From: Pseudoxanthomonas sp. SL93
Lineage (GTDB): Bacteria; Pseudomonadota; Gammaproteobacteria; Xanthomonadales; Xanthomonadaceae
Reading direction: 5' to 3'
DNA: 64,000 nt
Assembly: GCF_026625825.1 (NCBI RefSeq)
Contig: NZ_CP113065.1
Coordinates: forward strand, 3,203,501 to 3,267,500
The notes below the pieces were generated by a model that made no database searches, was not told where the DNA came from, and was given only the letters and a program-made list of their open reading frames with translations. The position numbers were made by a program, and so were the translations under genes. This document shows, piece by piece, positions 16,313 through 24,939 of this stretch. The stretch's first letter is position 1. Each line of letters starts with the position of its first letter.

Positions 16313-17266
16313 ATGAACCCCCATCCAGCTCTCACCGAACTCCGCCTGCTGCTGGGCATCGAGCGCAACACCACGCGCCATAGCGAGAAATGGATCTCGG
16401 GGCTGGGCGCGTTGCTGGGCATCCTGGCGGTGTATGCCATCACCCATGCCGCGTTCCCGCAGCTGGGTGCAGGGTCGGTCACCGGGTTGCTGATGGTCAC
16501 CTCGATGGGCGCCTCGGCCGTGCTGCTCTTCGCCGTGCCGCAGGGCGCACTGTCGCAACCCTGGGCCGTGATCGGGGGCCACCTGGTTTCCGCCTTCATC
16601 GGCGTCAGCTGCCAGAAACTGTTCCCCGGCCACGCCTGGACCGCCGCCCTCGCTGTCGGCCTGTCCGTGCTGGCCATGCACTACCTGCGCTGCATCCACC
16701 CGCCCGGTGGCGCGACCGCCCTGGCGGCGGTGATCGGCGGCGCCGACCTGCACGCACTGGGCTACCTGTACCTGCTGACGCCCGTGCTGATCAACGTGGT
16801 CGCCATCCTGTCGATGGCCATCGCCTTCAACGCCCTGTTCCCCTGGCGCCGCTATCCCGCACACCTGCACAAGCGCCGGGCCGAAGCCGACGCCACGCGG
16901 CCAGCGATGCGCCAGTTCGAACTGACCCAGGAGGATTTCGCCGCCGCCATGGAGCAGCTGAACTCCTACGTGGACATCACCACCGACAACCTCATCGAAC
17001 TGATCGAACTGGCCAAGCAACACGCCGAGAAGAACATCACCCATCCGGACCAGATCATCGCCGAGCGTTTCTACAGCAACGGCAAGCTCGGGAAACTCTG
17101 GAGCGTGCGTCAGGTGGACACCGCCGGCGATGGCCGCGTGCACTACCGCGTGCTGGCAGGCGAACACGACGGGCAGTCCGGCGTGTGCGGGCAGGATGAA
17201 TTCCGCCAGTGGGCGCGGTTCGAAGTGGTGCCCCAGGGCACGGGACGCTGGTTGAAAGCGTCCTGA
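16313..17266 (+). CDS. HPP family membrane protein
   Basis: A 317-residue inner-membrane protein. The first about 190 residues carry four hydrophobic helices and the family motif HPPGGATALAAVIGG, preceded by LRCI. The cytosolic C-terminal about 125 residues (from roughly 195) contain a helical segment (DFAAAMEQLNSYVDITTDNLIELIELAK) and a soluble strand-rich end (FYSNGKLGKLWSVRQVD). Plant and cyanobacterial HPP proteins have been linked to nitrite transport; whether this applies here is unknown. The start at 16313 is the first Met that gives the typical short N-terminus before the membrane helix. Convergent with the lipoprotein gene 3 bp after its stop. Confidence 0.78.
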   Translation: MNPHPALTELRLLLGIERNTTRHSEKWISGLGALLGILAVYAITHAAFPQLGAGSVTGLLMVTSMGASAVLLFAVPQGALSQPWAVIGGHLVSAFIGVSCQKLFPGHAWTAALAVGLSVLAMHYLRCIHPPGGATALAAVIGGADLHALGYLYLLTPVLINVVAILSMAIAFNALFPWRRYPAHLHKRRAEADATRPAMRQFELTQEDFAAAMEQLNSYVDITTDNLIELIELAKQHAEKNITHPDQIIAERFYSNGKLGKLWSVRQVDTAGDGRVHYRVLAGEHDGQSGVCGQDEFRQWARFEVVPQGTGRWLKAS

Positions 17267-17269
17267 GGG

Positions 17270-17650
17270 TCATCCGCGACGTTGCAGGCGATGCTCCGGC
17301 AGCGCGCACACCACCATCTCGTTGCTGCCGGTGACCTCGCCGATCGCCTGCACCACGTCGCCCGCCTTCAGCGAGGCCACGTCATCCGGCGGCGGCGCCT
17401 TGCACAGGTTCCAGCGCGCGGGCAGTTGCACGTTGACGTCGCCCGCCGACGTGGCGATGGTCACCACCGCGCTGCCGTCGTAGGTCCACGGCGTGGTATC
17501 GACCTTCACCACCTTGCCTTCAAGCGTGGCCTGCTGCCCGACCACCAGTGCGGTGGCGGTGGGTGAGGTCGAACAGGCACCGAGGGCAGCGAGCGCGAAC
17601 ACGCTGCCGACAAGGCACGACACGGATCGGGTAGGGACGCGAAGACGCAT
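17270..17650 (-). CDS. Small putative lipoprotein
   Basis: 126 residues with a lipoprotein signal: basic start MRLRVPTRS, a hydrophobic core and lipobox LGAC at about 24-27, so it is expected in the periplasm or outer membrane. The mature part is about 100 residues with alternating strands (QATLEGKVVKVDTTPW, SAVVTIATSAGDVNVQL, GDVVQAIGEVTG), suggesting an OB-like or small beta-barrel fold. I do not recognise the family. The start is supported by AGGAG 8 nt upstream. A longer upstream frame lacks a ribosome site. Confidence 0.65.
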   Translation of the reverse strand: MRLRVPTRSVSCLVGSVFALAALGACSTSPTATALVVGQQATLEGKVVKVDTTPWTYDGSAVVTIATSAGDVNVQLPARWNLCKAPPPDDVASLKAGDVVQAIGEVTGSNEMVVCALPEHRLQRRG

Positions 17651-18050
17651 GGACAACTCCTGCAATGTGGGAAGAGGGCGCGCCAGCGGACAGCACATGA
17701 TTTCCGCACGCGAGGCCGCCGCGATAAGCCAGCTTACCGTTTGCGGTGCCCGCGTAATGCAAAAGACAGCACGGTACCGGTGTCCGCATTGGTCGCACCC
17801 CCGCGTTGACCGGCTGTGAGCGGATGCGGTTCGGCGCGAAGTGCGGTTGCAGGTGGAGCAGCGGAACAGTCGAGCCTGGCAGGAGCCTGCCGCGGTGGGT
17901 GTGGCAGAAGCGGGGCGGCATCACCCTGCGGCAACCGGCGTGCGCGCCGGCCCGTGGCGCGATGCGTGCCTTCCGCGGACGCCCGCCCTGTCGCAACCCT
18001 TGCAGGGTGGTGCAGCGGCGCATTTGGCCGGCCCACCGGAGAACAACACC
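17651..18050. other. 400-bp divergent intergenic region
   Basis: Lies between the lipoprotein gene and the cupin gene, which are transcribed away from each other. The lipoprotein ribosome site (AGGAG) is at the left end and CGGAGA of the cupin gene at the right. I see no convincing ORF, repeat or terminator; GC-rich open frames here lack coding character. It probably holds both promoters. Confidence 0.5.
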
Positions 18051-18416
18051 ATGAAGCACGCCACGTTACGGGTCGTGGGCCTGTTGGCCGCGGCCGCCGC
18101 ACTTCCATGCTTGGCGCAGGACCTGGCGATGACCGCCGGCAAAGGCGCCAAGGTCATCCTGGACAACGACAAGGTCAGGGTTATCGAGCTCACCGTTGCG
18201 CCGGAGGGCTCGACCGGACTGCATTCACACGGCGACCACATCGTCTACTTCCTGACGGCGGGCGAAGCAAAACAGACCACGGACGGAAAGACCACCATCA
18301 CCCCGCGCAAGCCGGGCGAGATCCTGTGGAGCGGGCCGGTGATGCATGAAACGGTGAATGGCGGCAAGGCCGAGACACGCACGCTGATCATCGAGCTGAA
18401 ATCTCCCGCGCGGTAA
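18051..18416 (+). CDS. Secreted small cupin-domain protein
   Basis: 121 residues with a clear signal peptide (MKHATLRVVGLLAAAAALPCLAQ, cleavage probably after LAQ at about 23) and a single cupin barrel. The first cupin motif is LHSHGDHIVYFLTAGE, with two histidines and a Glu available to bind metal; the second reads PGEILWSGPVMHETVNGG with one His. A periplasmic role is expected. Function is unknown; such proteins are often annotated only as cupin-domain. CGGAGA precedes the start by about 8 nt. Confidence 0.75.
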   Translation: MKHATLRVVGLLAAAAALPCLAQDLAMTAGKGAKVILDNDKVRVIELTVAPEGSTGLHSHGDHIVYFLTAGEAKQTTDGKTTITPRKPGEILWSGPVMHETVNGGKAETRTLIIELKSPAR

Positions 18417-18462
18417 CGCACCGTGGGCATGCGCGCGCGGGCAACGCACGCATGCTCCACGC

Positions 18463-18468
18463 TAGAAT
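18463..18468 (+). promoter_or_regulatory. TAGAAT -10-like box before DUF3817 gene
   Basis: TAGAAT in the context gctagaatgcacac, 63 nt upstream of the 18532 start. The flanks are nearly the same as those before speA (gttagaatgcacgc). Confidence 0.35.
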
Positions 18469-18531
18469 GCACACGCCAGCGAGCGTCGCCGCCGCCATCG
18501 CGTCGCGGCAATCCCTCACTGGAGTCCGTGC

Positions 18532-18864
18532 ATGTCCCTTGCCATGTCGCCCGCCGGGCGCCTGTTTGCTGTCGCTGCCTTCGTGGAAGGCTTCACCTGG
18601 GCTGGCCTGCTGCTGGGCATGCTGCTGAAGTACGGCACGCAGACCACCGAGCTGGGCGTGAAGCTGTTCGGCCCGCTGCATGGCGTGGCCTTCCTGTTCT
18701 ATGTCGCGGTCACCCTGCTGGCGGCAATGCGCCTGCGCTGGCCGTGGTGGGCGTGGCTGCTGGCGTTGCTGGCCGCGGTGCCGCCGCTGGTGACGGTGCC
18801 GCTGGAAGTGGTGTTCCGCCGCATCGGTCTGCTGGGCCGCCCCGAAGACCGCGCCGCGCGCTGA
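18532..18864 (+). CDS. DUF3817 small membrane protein
   Basis: 110 residues with three predicted membrane helices (about 10-32, 45-65, 70-92) and the DUF3817 signature FVEGFTWAGLLLGMLLKY plus GPLHGVAFLFYV. The family is also seen fused to, or next to, transporters; its role is unknown. A GGAG lies about 7 nt before the ATG. The gene is convergent with 18866-19369, with 1 bp between the stops. Confidence 0.75.
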   Translation: MSLAMSPAGRLFAVAAFVEGFTWAGLLLGMLLKYGTQTTELGVKLFGPLHGVAFLFYVAVTLLAAMRLRWPWWAWLLALLAAVPPLVTVPLEVVFRRIGLLGRPEDRAAR

Positions 18865-18865
18865 G

Positions 18866-19369
18866 CTAGCGCGCCCGCAACGCGATCCGCGCCGCCAGCG
18901 CGCACGGCACGCCGACCAGCAGCATGTGCGCGGCGATGTTGGCCCACAGCGCCCACGGCCACGGCGGCGACTGTCCCGACGGTGCGGCCGACAGCGGCAC
19001 GATCACATGGATCATCGCGATGTACAGCAGCACGCCGTACAGCGCGCCATGGCGCCATGGATGGCGGACCAGCGCGGGCACGCGCCGCGCCACCAGGTAG
19101 TACGCGTAGGCCATGGCCACGGTGATGCCGAAGTGGGACACGGCGCCGAGCAGCGCGGTGGCGTAGCCCCCGGCCACCGCCGCGTCGTTGCCCAGCCAGC
19201 CGGAGGCCACCGCCTGGAAGATGCGTGTCGGCGTGACCCCCAGCGTGCCCCACAGGGTGCAGACCCACACCATGTCCAGCGCACCGGCGATCAGGCCGCC
19301 GGCCACCACCGCGCGGTGCGGGGTGGCGGCGGAGGCGGGGGAATCGGCCAAGAAGCGGGTCGTTGTCAT
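18866..19369 (-). CDS. Putative four-helix membrane protein
   Basis: 167 residues with about four hydrophobic segments: AVVAGGLIAGALDMVWVCTL, ATALLGAVSHFGITVAMAYAYYL, GALYGVLLYIAMIHVIVPL and a C-terminal ALWANIAAHMLLVGVPCAL. A His near the middle of helix 2 and an Asp in helix 1 are polar spots. General shape is like YagU/DUF1440-type proteins, but I do not claim membership. The start MTTTRFLADSP (19369) was chosen over a longer frame whose first residues are Pro/Arg-rich. Confidence 0.65.
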   Translation of the reverse strand: MTTTRFLADSPASAATPHRAVVAGGLIAGALDMVWVCTLWGTLGVTPTRIFQAVASGWLGNDAAVAGGYATALLGAVSHFGITVAMAYAYYLVARRVPALVRHPWRHGALYGVLLYIAMIHVIVPLSAAPSGQSPPWPWALWANIAAHMLLVGVPCALAARIALRAR

Positions 19370-19474
19370 CGGAGCATCCAGGGCGTGCGATGCCTGCGAT
19401 TGGAACGGCGGTGGTGGCCCCTTGGCGAGCACCAGTTGTCCCCGGCCGCGCGGAGCCAATTCATGCACCGCCGG

Positions 19475-20494
19475 TCAGGGTGTTCCCGCTGGCGGGCAGC
19501 GCGGCACGCCCGAGCCGACAACGCAGTTCACGCAGCAGCGGGAGGGCTGGCGCGGCGGGAACGGGTCGGAGGGTGGCAGCCCGCCCGGCAGCCGGGCCAG
19601 GGCGTCGGCCGGCTTCAGTTGCAGCAGGACGGCCCAGTCCTGGCGGTTGTGGTTGCAGCCGGCCTCGTTGTCCGGCGTGCAGGGCGCTTCGCCACCGCTG
19701 CGCTGGGGCAGGTTCCAGAATTCGCCATTGCGGTTCAACGGCAGCAGCCGCATCGTCACGCTCTGCTGCACGTTGCCGCCGATCAGGTAGGCGGTGCTGT
19801 CGTTGCCCGGATTGACGGCCACCACCAGGTCGCAATGCATGTCCAGGCCGTCACCGGTCGCCGCTACCGCCCGCAGCCCGTCGTGGCCGTAGACACGGCC
19901 ATCGTGCCGCACGTAGCACAGCAGGTCGCCGGTCGCGGGTTTCGTCCTGCGCGGATCGGTGAAGCGGTAGGCGCTGGTGTCGGGGCGCTGGTAGGCATCG
20001 CGCACGTAGCCGATGTGGCTGGCCGACGACCTGAAACCGGGAAGCCTCGCCTGCCGCATGACCCATGACAGGAACGCCGCCGACCAGGCGTGGTCGATCA
20101 CGAAGCTGCGGCACATGGCCGCCGCCAGCCCTTCGTTCACGGGCGCCACGCAGTCCTGCGCACCGGGCAGCTGCGACATCTGGCCCAGCAGTCCTGCGTC
20201 GCGCCAGAAGCGTGCGACCCGCTGCCATGCGGGGGTGTAGCCATCGTCGACGGGTCGCGCCTCGCCCTCCGTCATCACACCGCTTGCCATGCGACCGTTG
20301 CGGTCGATGAACGGCCGGTACCAGAGTGCATGTTCGTTGCAGGCGATCGCCGCCATGCGGGTGGCGGCATCCGCAGCGTTCACCTGCGAACGCAAGACGG
20401 GGCAGGCATCGCCCGCCTGTGCGGTGGCGGCGGCGGCCAACAACAGCCAGGGCAGCCATGCCCGGGCATGCGACAACGCTTTCCTTCTCGGCAT
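19475..20494 (-). CDS. Exported DUF2272 protein
   Basis: 339 residues with a signal peptide (MPRRKALSHARAWLPWLLLAAAATAQAG). The DUF2272 region (about 110-270) contains SFVIDHAWSAAFLSWVMRQA, SSASHIGYV and TGDLLCYVRHDGRVYGHDG, resembling NlpC/CHAP-like amidase folds, with His and Asp residues that could be catalytic. It has a Cys-rich C-terminal end. A periplasmic peptidoglycan or amide hydrolase is an inference. The start at 20494 is preferred because GGGGAA precedes it; an ATG at 20509 sits directly against GGGAG, which is too close. Confidence 0.75.
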   Translation of the reverse strand: MPRRKALSHARAWLPWLLLAAAATAQAGDACPVLRSQVNAADAATRMAAIACNEHALWYRPFIDRNGRMASGVMTEGEARPVDDGYTPAWQRVARFWRDAGLLGQMSQLPGAQDCVAPVNEGLAAAMCRSFVIDHAWSAAFLSWVMRQARLPGFRSSASHIGYVRDAYQRPDTSAYRFTDPRRTKPATGDLLCYVRHDGRVYGHDGLRAVAATGDGLDMHCDLVVAVNPGNDSTAYLIGGNVQQSVTMRLLPLNRNGEFWNLPQRSGGEAPCTPDNEAGCNHNRQDWAVLLQLKPADALARLPGGLPPSDPFPPRQPSRCCVNCVVGSGVPRCPPAGTP

Positions 20495-20826
20495 CTTGTT
20501 CCCCGTCATCTCCCGATGTTGACAACGCACGCACCGACCGGCGACGGCCTGCGGCGTCGCCGTCTGTCCGCGCGTGGCGGCAGGCCGTCAGGATGCAACG
20601 CGCCATGTGTCCGCCTTGCGAAGACGCCCGCGTTCTCTCCAATGAAGGCGCCGGGTGCGGCTGGCAGGCGGTCCGACAGGGGGCGGCACCGCCCCGCATC
20701 CGGCGGGAAGGGGACAACGCCCCGGGTCTGCGCGGCCATCGTCCGTGCCTTGCCTGCGCAGGTTGCCGGGGTCCACCGCAGGCGCGTTGAAGCGCGCGCT
20801 GCTTTCCCGTCCTGGCAGGTGCAACC
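20495..20826. other. Intergenic region, no gene seen
   Basis: About 330 bp between divergent genes. It contains GC-rich sequence without a frame of coding character, and the AGGTG ribosome site of the 20827 ORF at its right end. Nothing else recognised. Confidence 0.5.
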
Positions 20827-21033
20827 ATGAAACACGATGTCGGTACCGCTGTCGGTGAGCCGGCCTTCGGGCCGTTGGCGTTCCTGTCGTTGCAGCACCC
20901 CCTGCGCGACGGCACGCCGGATGCGCCCAGCAACGAAGAACGCATCCGCGCCTACCGCAACACGCTGCCGGTGACGCCCGGCAACAACTACGAGTGGGCA
21001 TTCCGCAGCGCACTGCCTGACGCGGGCAGGTAA
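20827..21033 (+). CDS. Small hypothetical protein (68 aa)
   Basis: A short ORF that begins MKHDVGTAVGEP and ends FRSALPDAGR, with G/C-rich third positions and an AGGTG about 7 nt before the ATG. The composition (EERIRAYRNTLPVTPGNNYEW) looks like real protein. No domain or signal peptide is recognised. It could be a small conserved protein or a chance frame; the opposite strand is also open here, which lowers certainty. Confidence 0.45.
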   Translation: MKHDVGTAVGEPAFGPLAFLSLQHPLRDGTPDAPSNEERIRAYRNTLPVTPGNNYEWAFRSALPDAGR

Positions 21034-21100
21034 CGCCACCGGCGCATCCGCAATCAGGTGGCCGTATGCTGGGGGCATCGAAACGGATGCCCCGGTTGCC

Positions 21101-22069
21101 ATGTCCCTGTTGCTGCGTGTCGTGCTGCTGTTCGCCATGGCCCTGTCCGCGCACGCGGCCGAACCCGATCGCCGCATCGCCATCACCATCGACGACCTGC
21201 CGTGGCAGCGGATGGACAAGACGCCGGACGCGGAACTGCCGCGCCGGCATGCGCAGTTGATGGCGCAGTTGAAGCAGGCCGGCGTGCCCGTGGTGGGGTT
21301 CGTCAACGAAGGCAAGCTGGAGGTCGACGGGCGCACCCAGCCGCAACGCGTGGCGATGCTGCGCGACTGGCTGCAGGCCGGCTACGAGCTGGGCAACCAC
21401 ACACATGGCCACCTGGACGTGCATGCCGTCGGCGTGCCCGCGTTCCAGCAGGACATCCTGCGTGGCGAACGCGTGCTGCGGCCGTTGCTGGCGGAATACG
21501 GCACCGCGCCGCGCTGGTTCCGGCATCCCTACCTGCGGGCCGGGCGCACGCCCGAGGACCGCGCCACGCTGTCGGCCTTCCTGGCGCAGCACGGCTACCG
21601 CATCGCACCGGTCACCGTCGACAACGGCGAGTGGGTGTGGGCGTTCGCTTACGCCAACGTGCTGGACGGGCAGCCCGACACGCCTGCGCGTGCGGCCACG
21701 CTGGAGCGCCTGCGCCGTGGCTATCTGCCCTACATGCTCAACAAGGTGGACTACTACGAGCGCCAGTCGCAGGCCTTGCTTGGCCATGCGCTGCCACAGG
21801 TGTGGCTGCTGCACGCCAACGAACTGAACGCGGTCGCCTACGCCGACCTGGTGGCGGGCGTGCAGCGCCGTGGTTACCGCGTCGTCACCCTGGAGGAAGC
21901 GCTGCGCGACCCGGCGTACCAGCGTGGCGAAGCGGGCTACAACGGCCGCTATGGCCCCAGCTGGCTGCACCGCTGGGCGATGGCCGAACAGAAACCGAAG
22001 ACGTTCTACGCCGGCGAGCCCACGGTGCCCCAGTGGGTGCTGGACCTGGCGGGCGTGGCGTCCGAATGA
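21101..22069 (+). CDS. Periplasmic polysaccharide deacetylase-family protein
   Basis: 322 residues: signal peptide (MSLLLRVVLLFAMALSAHAA), then a NodB homology domain. Motif 1 is AITIDDLPW with the two aspartates; motif 2 is GNHTHGHLDVH with the metal-binding histidines; motif 3 is WFRHPYLRAG. The last part (LHANELNAVAYADLV) corresponds to the family His motif. It probably removes acetyl groups from a cell-wall or capsular glycan, or is a relative with another amide substrate. A possible -10 (TATGCT) lies at about 21065. Confidence 0.85.
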   Translation: MSLLLRVVLLFAMALSAHAAEPDRRIAITIDDLPWQRMDKTPDAELPRRHAQLMAQLKQAGVPVVGFVNEGKLEVDGRTQPQRVAMLRDWLQAGYELGNHTHGHLDVHAVGVPAFQQDILRGERVLRPLLAEYGTAPRWFRHPYLRAGRTPEDRATLSAFLAQHGYRIAPVTVDNGEWVWAFAYANVLDGQPDTPARAATLERLRRGYLPYMLNKVDYYERQSQALLGHALPQVWLLHANELNAVAYADLVAGVQRRGYRVVTLEEALRDPAYQRGEAGYNGRYGPSWLHRWAMAEQKPKTFYAGEPTVPQWVLDLAGVASE

Positions 22070-22112
22070 CGCGGCGATCGCCGTTTTCACGCAGGCCAGC
22101 CGACGGTGCCCC

Positions 22113-22373
22113 ATGCAGAAGAAGATCGACATCTCGACCCACGGCGACCACCTGATCCAGGTCGCCATCCAGCGCCCCGACGAACACTCGGCATGGGCGC
22201 TGACCGTGCTCGTGCGTCCATCGGCGGCGGCCGCGTGGAGCGACCCCTGGGTGGACACGCAGCGCACGTACTTCACCTGTTTCGATGCCCTGGCCGCGGG
22301 CAAGCAGCAGGGCGCCCGGATGATCGAGGCGCGCCGCGCGGCGACCGTGCCCGGCGACGACGAAACGCCCTGA
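22113..22373 (+). CDS. Hypothetical protein (86 aa)
   Basis: A cytosolic-type 86-residue protein that starts MQKKIDISTHGDHLIQVAIQ, 43 bp after the deacetylase gene on the same strand, so probably cotranscribed. It contains an amphipathic beta pattern and an aromatic stretch WSDPWVDTQRTYFTCFDAL. No recognisable domain. The stop is 9 bp from the convergent LytTR gene. Confidence 0.6.
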   Translation: MQKKIDISTHGDHLIQVAIQRPDEHSAWALTVLVRPSAAAAWSDPWVDTQRTYFTCFDALAAGKQQGARMIEARRAATVPGDDETP

Positions 22374-22382
22374 ACTGCCGTC

Positions 22383-23162
22383 TCACCCGTCCTGGCGCGT
22401 CGTCGCCAGGCGCAGGAAGGTCTCGTGCTGGTAGCGGCTCATGCGCAGCTGCTGGCCGGTGTCCATGGTCACCACGTGGTGGCCGTTGAACCACGGGTGG
22501 ATGCTCTTCACGCGGCGCACGTTGATGATGGCCGAGCGGTGCACGCGCGCGAAGTGGCGCGGGTCCAGCCGGCTGGCGAGGGCGGCCATCGTCTCGCGTA
22601 CTTCATGCGTGCCGCTGGCCAGGTGGATCAGCACGGTGTTGCGGTTGGCGCGGATCCACACGATGTCGGCGACGTCGACGAAGCTGATCTGTTCGTCCAC
22701 GCGCACCGGGATGCGTTCCAGGTAATCGTCGCGTTGGCGCAGGGAGTCCAGCGCCTGCATGATGCGCGCCGTCGTCGCCGCATCGGTGCCGCGTGCAGCG
22801 GACAACCGCTGCTTGGCGCGGCGCAGGGTCTCGGCGAAGCGTTCGCGGCTGAACGGCTTGACCAGGTAGTCCACCGCATTGGCTTCGAACGCGCGCACGG
22901 CGTACTGCTCGTAGGCGGTGACGAAGATGGTGGCGGGCATCCGCGCCGCGCCGATGGTCGCCACCACGTCCAGGCCGGTGATGGCCGGCATCTGGATGTC
23001 CAGGAACACCAGGTCCGGCGACCGGCTGCGGATCGCCTCCACCGCCGACACGCCGTCGCCGCATTCGGCCAGCAGTTCGATGTCGGGGTCGTCGCGCAGC
23101 AGCCGCACGATGGCATGCCGCGCGATCGGTTCGTCATCCACCACCAGCGCGGTCAGGCTCAT
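22383..23162 (-). CDS. LytTR-type response regulator
   Basis: 259 residues: receiver domain (1-120) with the acidic pair DDE at 9-11, phosphoacceptor D55 in LVFLDIQMP and the conserved Lys in YLVKPFSR; then a LytTR DNA-binding domain (about 150-255) with VDIVWIRANRNTVLIHL and FARVHRSAIINVRRV. The start at 23162 overlaps the kinase stop (ATGA), so it is coupled to the histidine kinase. The DNA targets of LytTR proteins are direct repeats; none was located here. Possible regulon members are the divergent secreted-protein gene at 24474 or remote loci. Confidence 0.92.
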   Translation of the reverse strand: MSLTALVVDDEPIARHAIVRLLRDDPDIELLAECGDGVSAVEAIRSRSPDLVFLDIQMPAITGLDVVATIGAARMPATIFVTAYEQYAVRAFEANAVDYLVKPFSRERFAETLRRAKQRLSAARGTDAATTARIMQALDSLRQRDDYLERIPVRVDEQISFVDVADIVWIRANRNTVLIHLASGTHEVRETMAALASRLDPRHFARVHRSAIINVRRVKSIHPWFNGHHVVTMDTGQQLRMSRYQHETFLRLATTRQDG

Positions 23163-24268
23163 GCGGGCAGGTGCTCCGGCAGGTCGTCGTCGGCCTCCAG
23201 TTCGCGGAACGGCAGGCGGATGCGGCAGGCCACGCCGTTGGGCACCATCGCATCCAGCCGCAGCTCGGCGGCATCGCCATACAGTTCCTTCAGCCGCAGT
23301 CGCGTGTTCGACAGGCCGATGCCGTGGCCCGCCACCCGCCGTGGGCCGTCCAGCGTGCTGTTGCGGTTGCGCACGTCGATGCACAGGGCATCGCCCTCGC
23401 GACGGCAATCCACCTCGATGCAGTCCTCGCCCACGTGCTCGCCGATGCCGTGGCGGATCGCGTTCTCGACGATCGGCTGCAGCACCAGGCTGGGCACCGC
23501 GGCCTGCATGGCCTCGGGCGACACGTAGATGCGCGTGGTCAGCCGGTCCTTGAAGCGCCGCTGCTGGATGCCGAGATACAGGTCCAGCAGTTCCAGTTCG
23601 CGGCGCAGCGGGATCTCCTGGCCGTCGTAGTCTTCCAGGAACGCGCGCAGCAGCTCGCTCAACTTCAGCAGCATGTCCTCGGCCGACAGGGTGTCCTCGT
23701 CCAGCAGGGTGATGATGGCGTGCAGCGTGTTGAACAGGAAATGCGGCTGCAGCTGCGTCTTCAGCACCTGCAGCCGCGACTGCGCCAGTTCGGTGGCCAG
23801 CTGGCTGGCTTCCAGTTCGCGCCGCGCCTTTTCCGCCTGGAAGTACAGCAGGTGCTGGATCGCCAGGAGTCCCCAGTAGGTGAGCAGGCCGGTGGCGGTG
23901 TGCTTGCTGAAGAACTGCCAGAACTGGGTCCAGAAGGTGCTGTTCTCGAACGGTGCGGATACCACCGCGCCCATGAAGATGGCCAGCAGCGTCACGCCCG
24001 CGCTGGCCACCACATGCTGGCCCAGCGAACGCAGCCGCAACGGGAACTGGATGGGGTGGCGTTCGCCCAGGCGGAACACCAGTGGCGCCAGCGCGGCCCA
24101 CGTCAGCCACTGGATCATCGACCAGCGCAGGTACGTCGTGGCCGGCCACAGGTGTCCGTTGACGGCGTCGTTCAACCAGCCCTGCACCGCGAACACGACC
24201 ACCACCAGCGACCACAGGCCGAGGTAGCGGGACAGCGGGATTTCCAGGCGGCCAAGACGGATGTGCAT
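23159..24268 (-). CDS. LytS-family sensor histidine kinase
   Basis: 369 residues: four predicted membrane helices in the first about 145 residues, with short loops (no large sensor domain); a coiled-coil (EKARRELEASQLATELAQSRLQ); then the His_kinase domain with LQPHFLFN (H176) and an HATPase region with VENAIRHGIG and GHGIGLSNTRLRL. Phosphorylates the adjacent LytTR regulator. Such kinases usually sense membrane or cell-wall state. Minus-strand operon of two genes with ATGA overlap. Confidence 0.92.
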   Translation of the reverse strand: MHIRLGRLEIPLSRYLGLWSLVVVVFAVQGWLNDAVNGHLWPATTYLRWSMIQWLTWAALAPLVFRLGERHPIQFPLRLRSLGQHVVASAGVTLLAIFMGAVVSAPFENSTFWTQFWQFFSKHTATGLLTYWGLLAIQHLLYFQAEKARRELEASQLATELAQSRLQVLKTQLQPHFLFNTLHAIITLLDEDTLSAEDMLLKLSELLRAFLEDYDGQEIPLRRELELLDLYLGIQQRRFKDRLTTRIYVSPEAMQAAVPSLVLQPIVENAIRHGIGEHVGEDCIEVDCRREGDALCIDVRNRNSTLDGPRRVAGHGIGLSNTRLRLKELYGDAAELRLDAMVPNGVACRIRLPFRELEADDDLPEHLPA

Positions 24269-24473
24269 GCGCGTGGTTCGGGTGGCGACGCTGGCATCGT
24301 AGGCGGCGTGCCGTGCGCTGCAAAGCGCCGTGTGGCCTCACTACGATTCGCAACCCGCCCACGACGATTGGTCCCGGACCGGTGGTCCGCGCGGGTTGGC
24401 AGGCGCGAGATGCGGGCACGGCATGCGCGATCCGCGCTGGGCCGTCCCGCCATCCCCTACCGGAGAGCCTGTC

Positions 24474-24866
24474 ATGCAATCGTCCCTTCCTGCCCTGCTC
24501 GCCCTGCTGCTGATCACCCCCTGCGTCTCCCATGCCATCGCCGGCGAACCGACCCGCTATCTGGAACTGGTCAACCGTGCCCACGACACCGTGACCGCGG
24601 TGTCCGCGGCGCCCGCCGGCAGCGGTGCCTTCCAGCCGATGCCGTTGCCTGCGCCGCTGCGGGGTGGCGGTGATGCCACCACATTGAGCGTGGCGGGTGA
24701 GCACTGCCGCCATGACCTGCAGTTCACCTTCCGTGATGGACGCTCGGTGGTCTACCCGCAGGTCGACCTGTGCCGCCACCGCGGCCTGCGCATCCAGCCG
24801 CTGCCGCGCGCCTCCACCGGGGGCGACGCACGCGTGGCGACATCCGAGGCCGCGCCCACCCCCTGA
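24474..24866 (+). CDS. Secreted hypothetical protein (130 aa)
   Basis: Signal peptide MQSSLPALLALLLITPCVSHAIAG followed by a mature region of about 105 residues with two Cys (GEHCRHD and VDLCRHR) that could form a disulfide. Strand-rich pattern YLELVNRAHDTVTAVSAAPAG, LQFTFRDGRSVVYPQVD. Resembles hypothetical exported proteins that I associate with Xanthomonadaceae; no function known. GGAGA lies 9 nt upstream. Divergent from the LytS gene, so it shares its promoter region. Confidence 0.65.
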   Translation: MQSSLPALLALLLITPCVSHAIAGEPTRYLELVNRAHDTVTAVSAAPAGSGAFQPMPLPAPLRGGGDATTLSVAGEHCRHDLQFTFRDGRSVVYPQVDLCRHRGLRIQPLPRASTGGDARVATSEAAPTP

Positions 24867-24939
24867 CGCGGCGCGGCATCACGCCGCGCCATGGCCGCTG
24901 CGTTATCTTCCTGCGAGACTCATAGTGACCGGAGGCGTG

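Noticed and set aside
15984..16313. 109-codon minus-strand frame upstream of the DUF3883 gene
   Set aside because: Ser/Arg/Thr-rich with no coding pattern or ribosome site, and it covers the expected promoter region.
17734..18349. Overlapping open frames in several phases before and over the cupin gene
   Set aside because: None has a domain or signal peptide; the cupin frame with its signal peptide and ribosome site explains the region.
20506..22303. Large minus-strand frames across 20.5-22.3 kb
   Set aside because: They run antisense to the polysaccharide deacetylase, whose motifs are clear, and have a composition typical of shadows.
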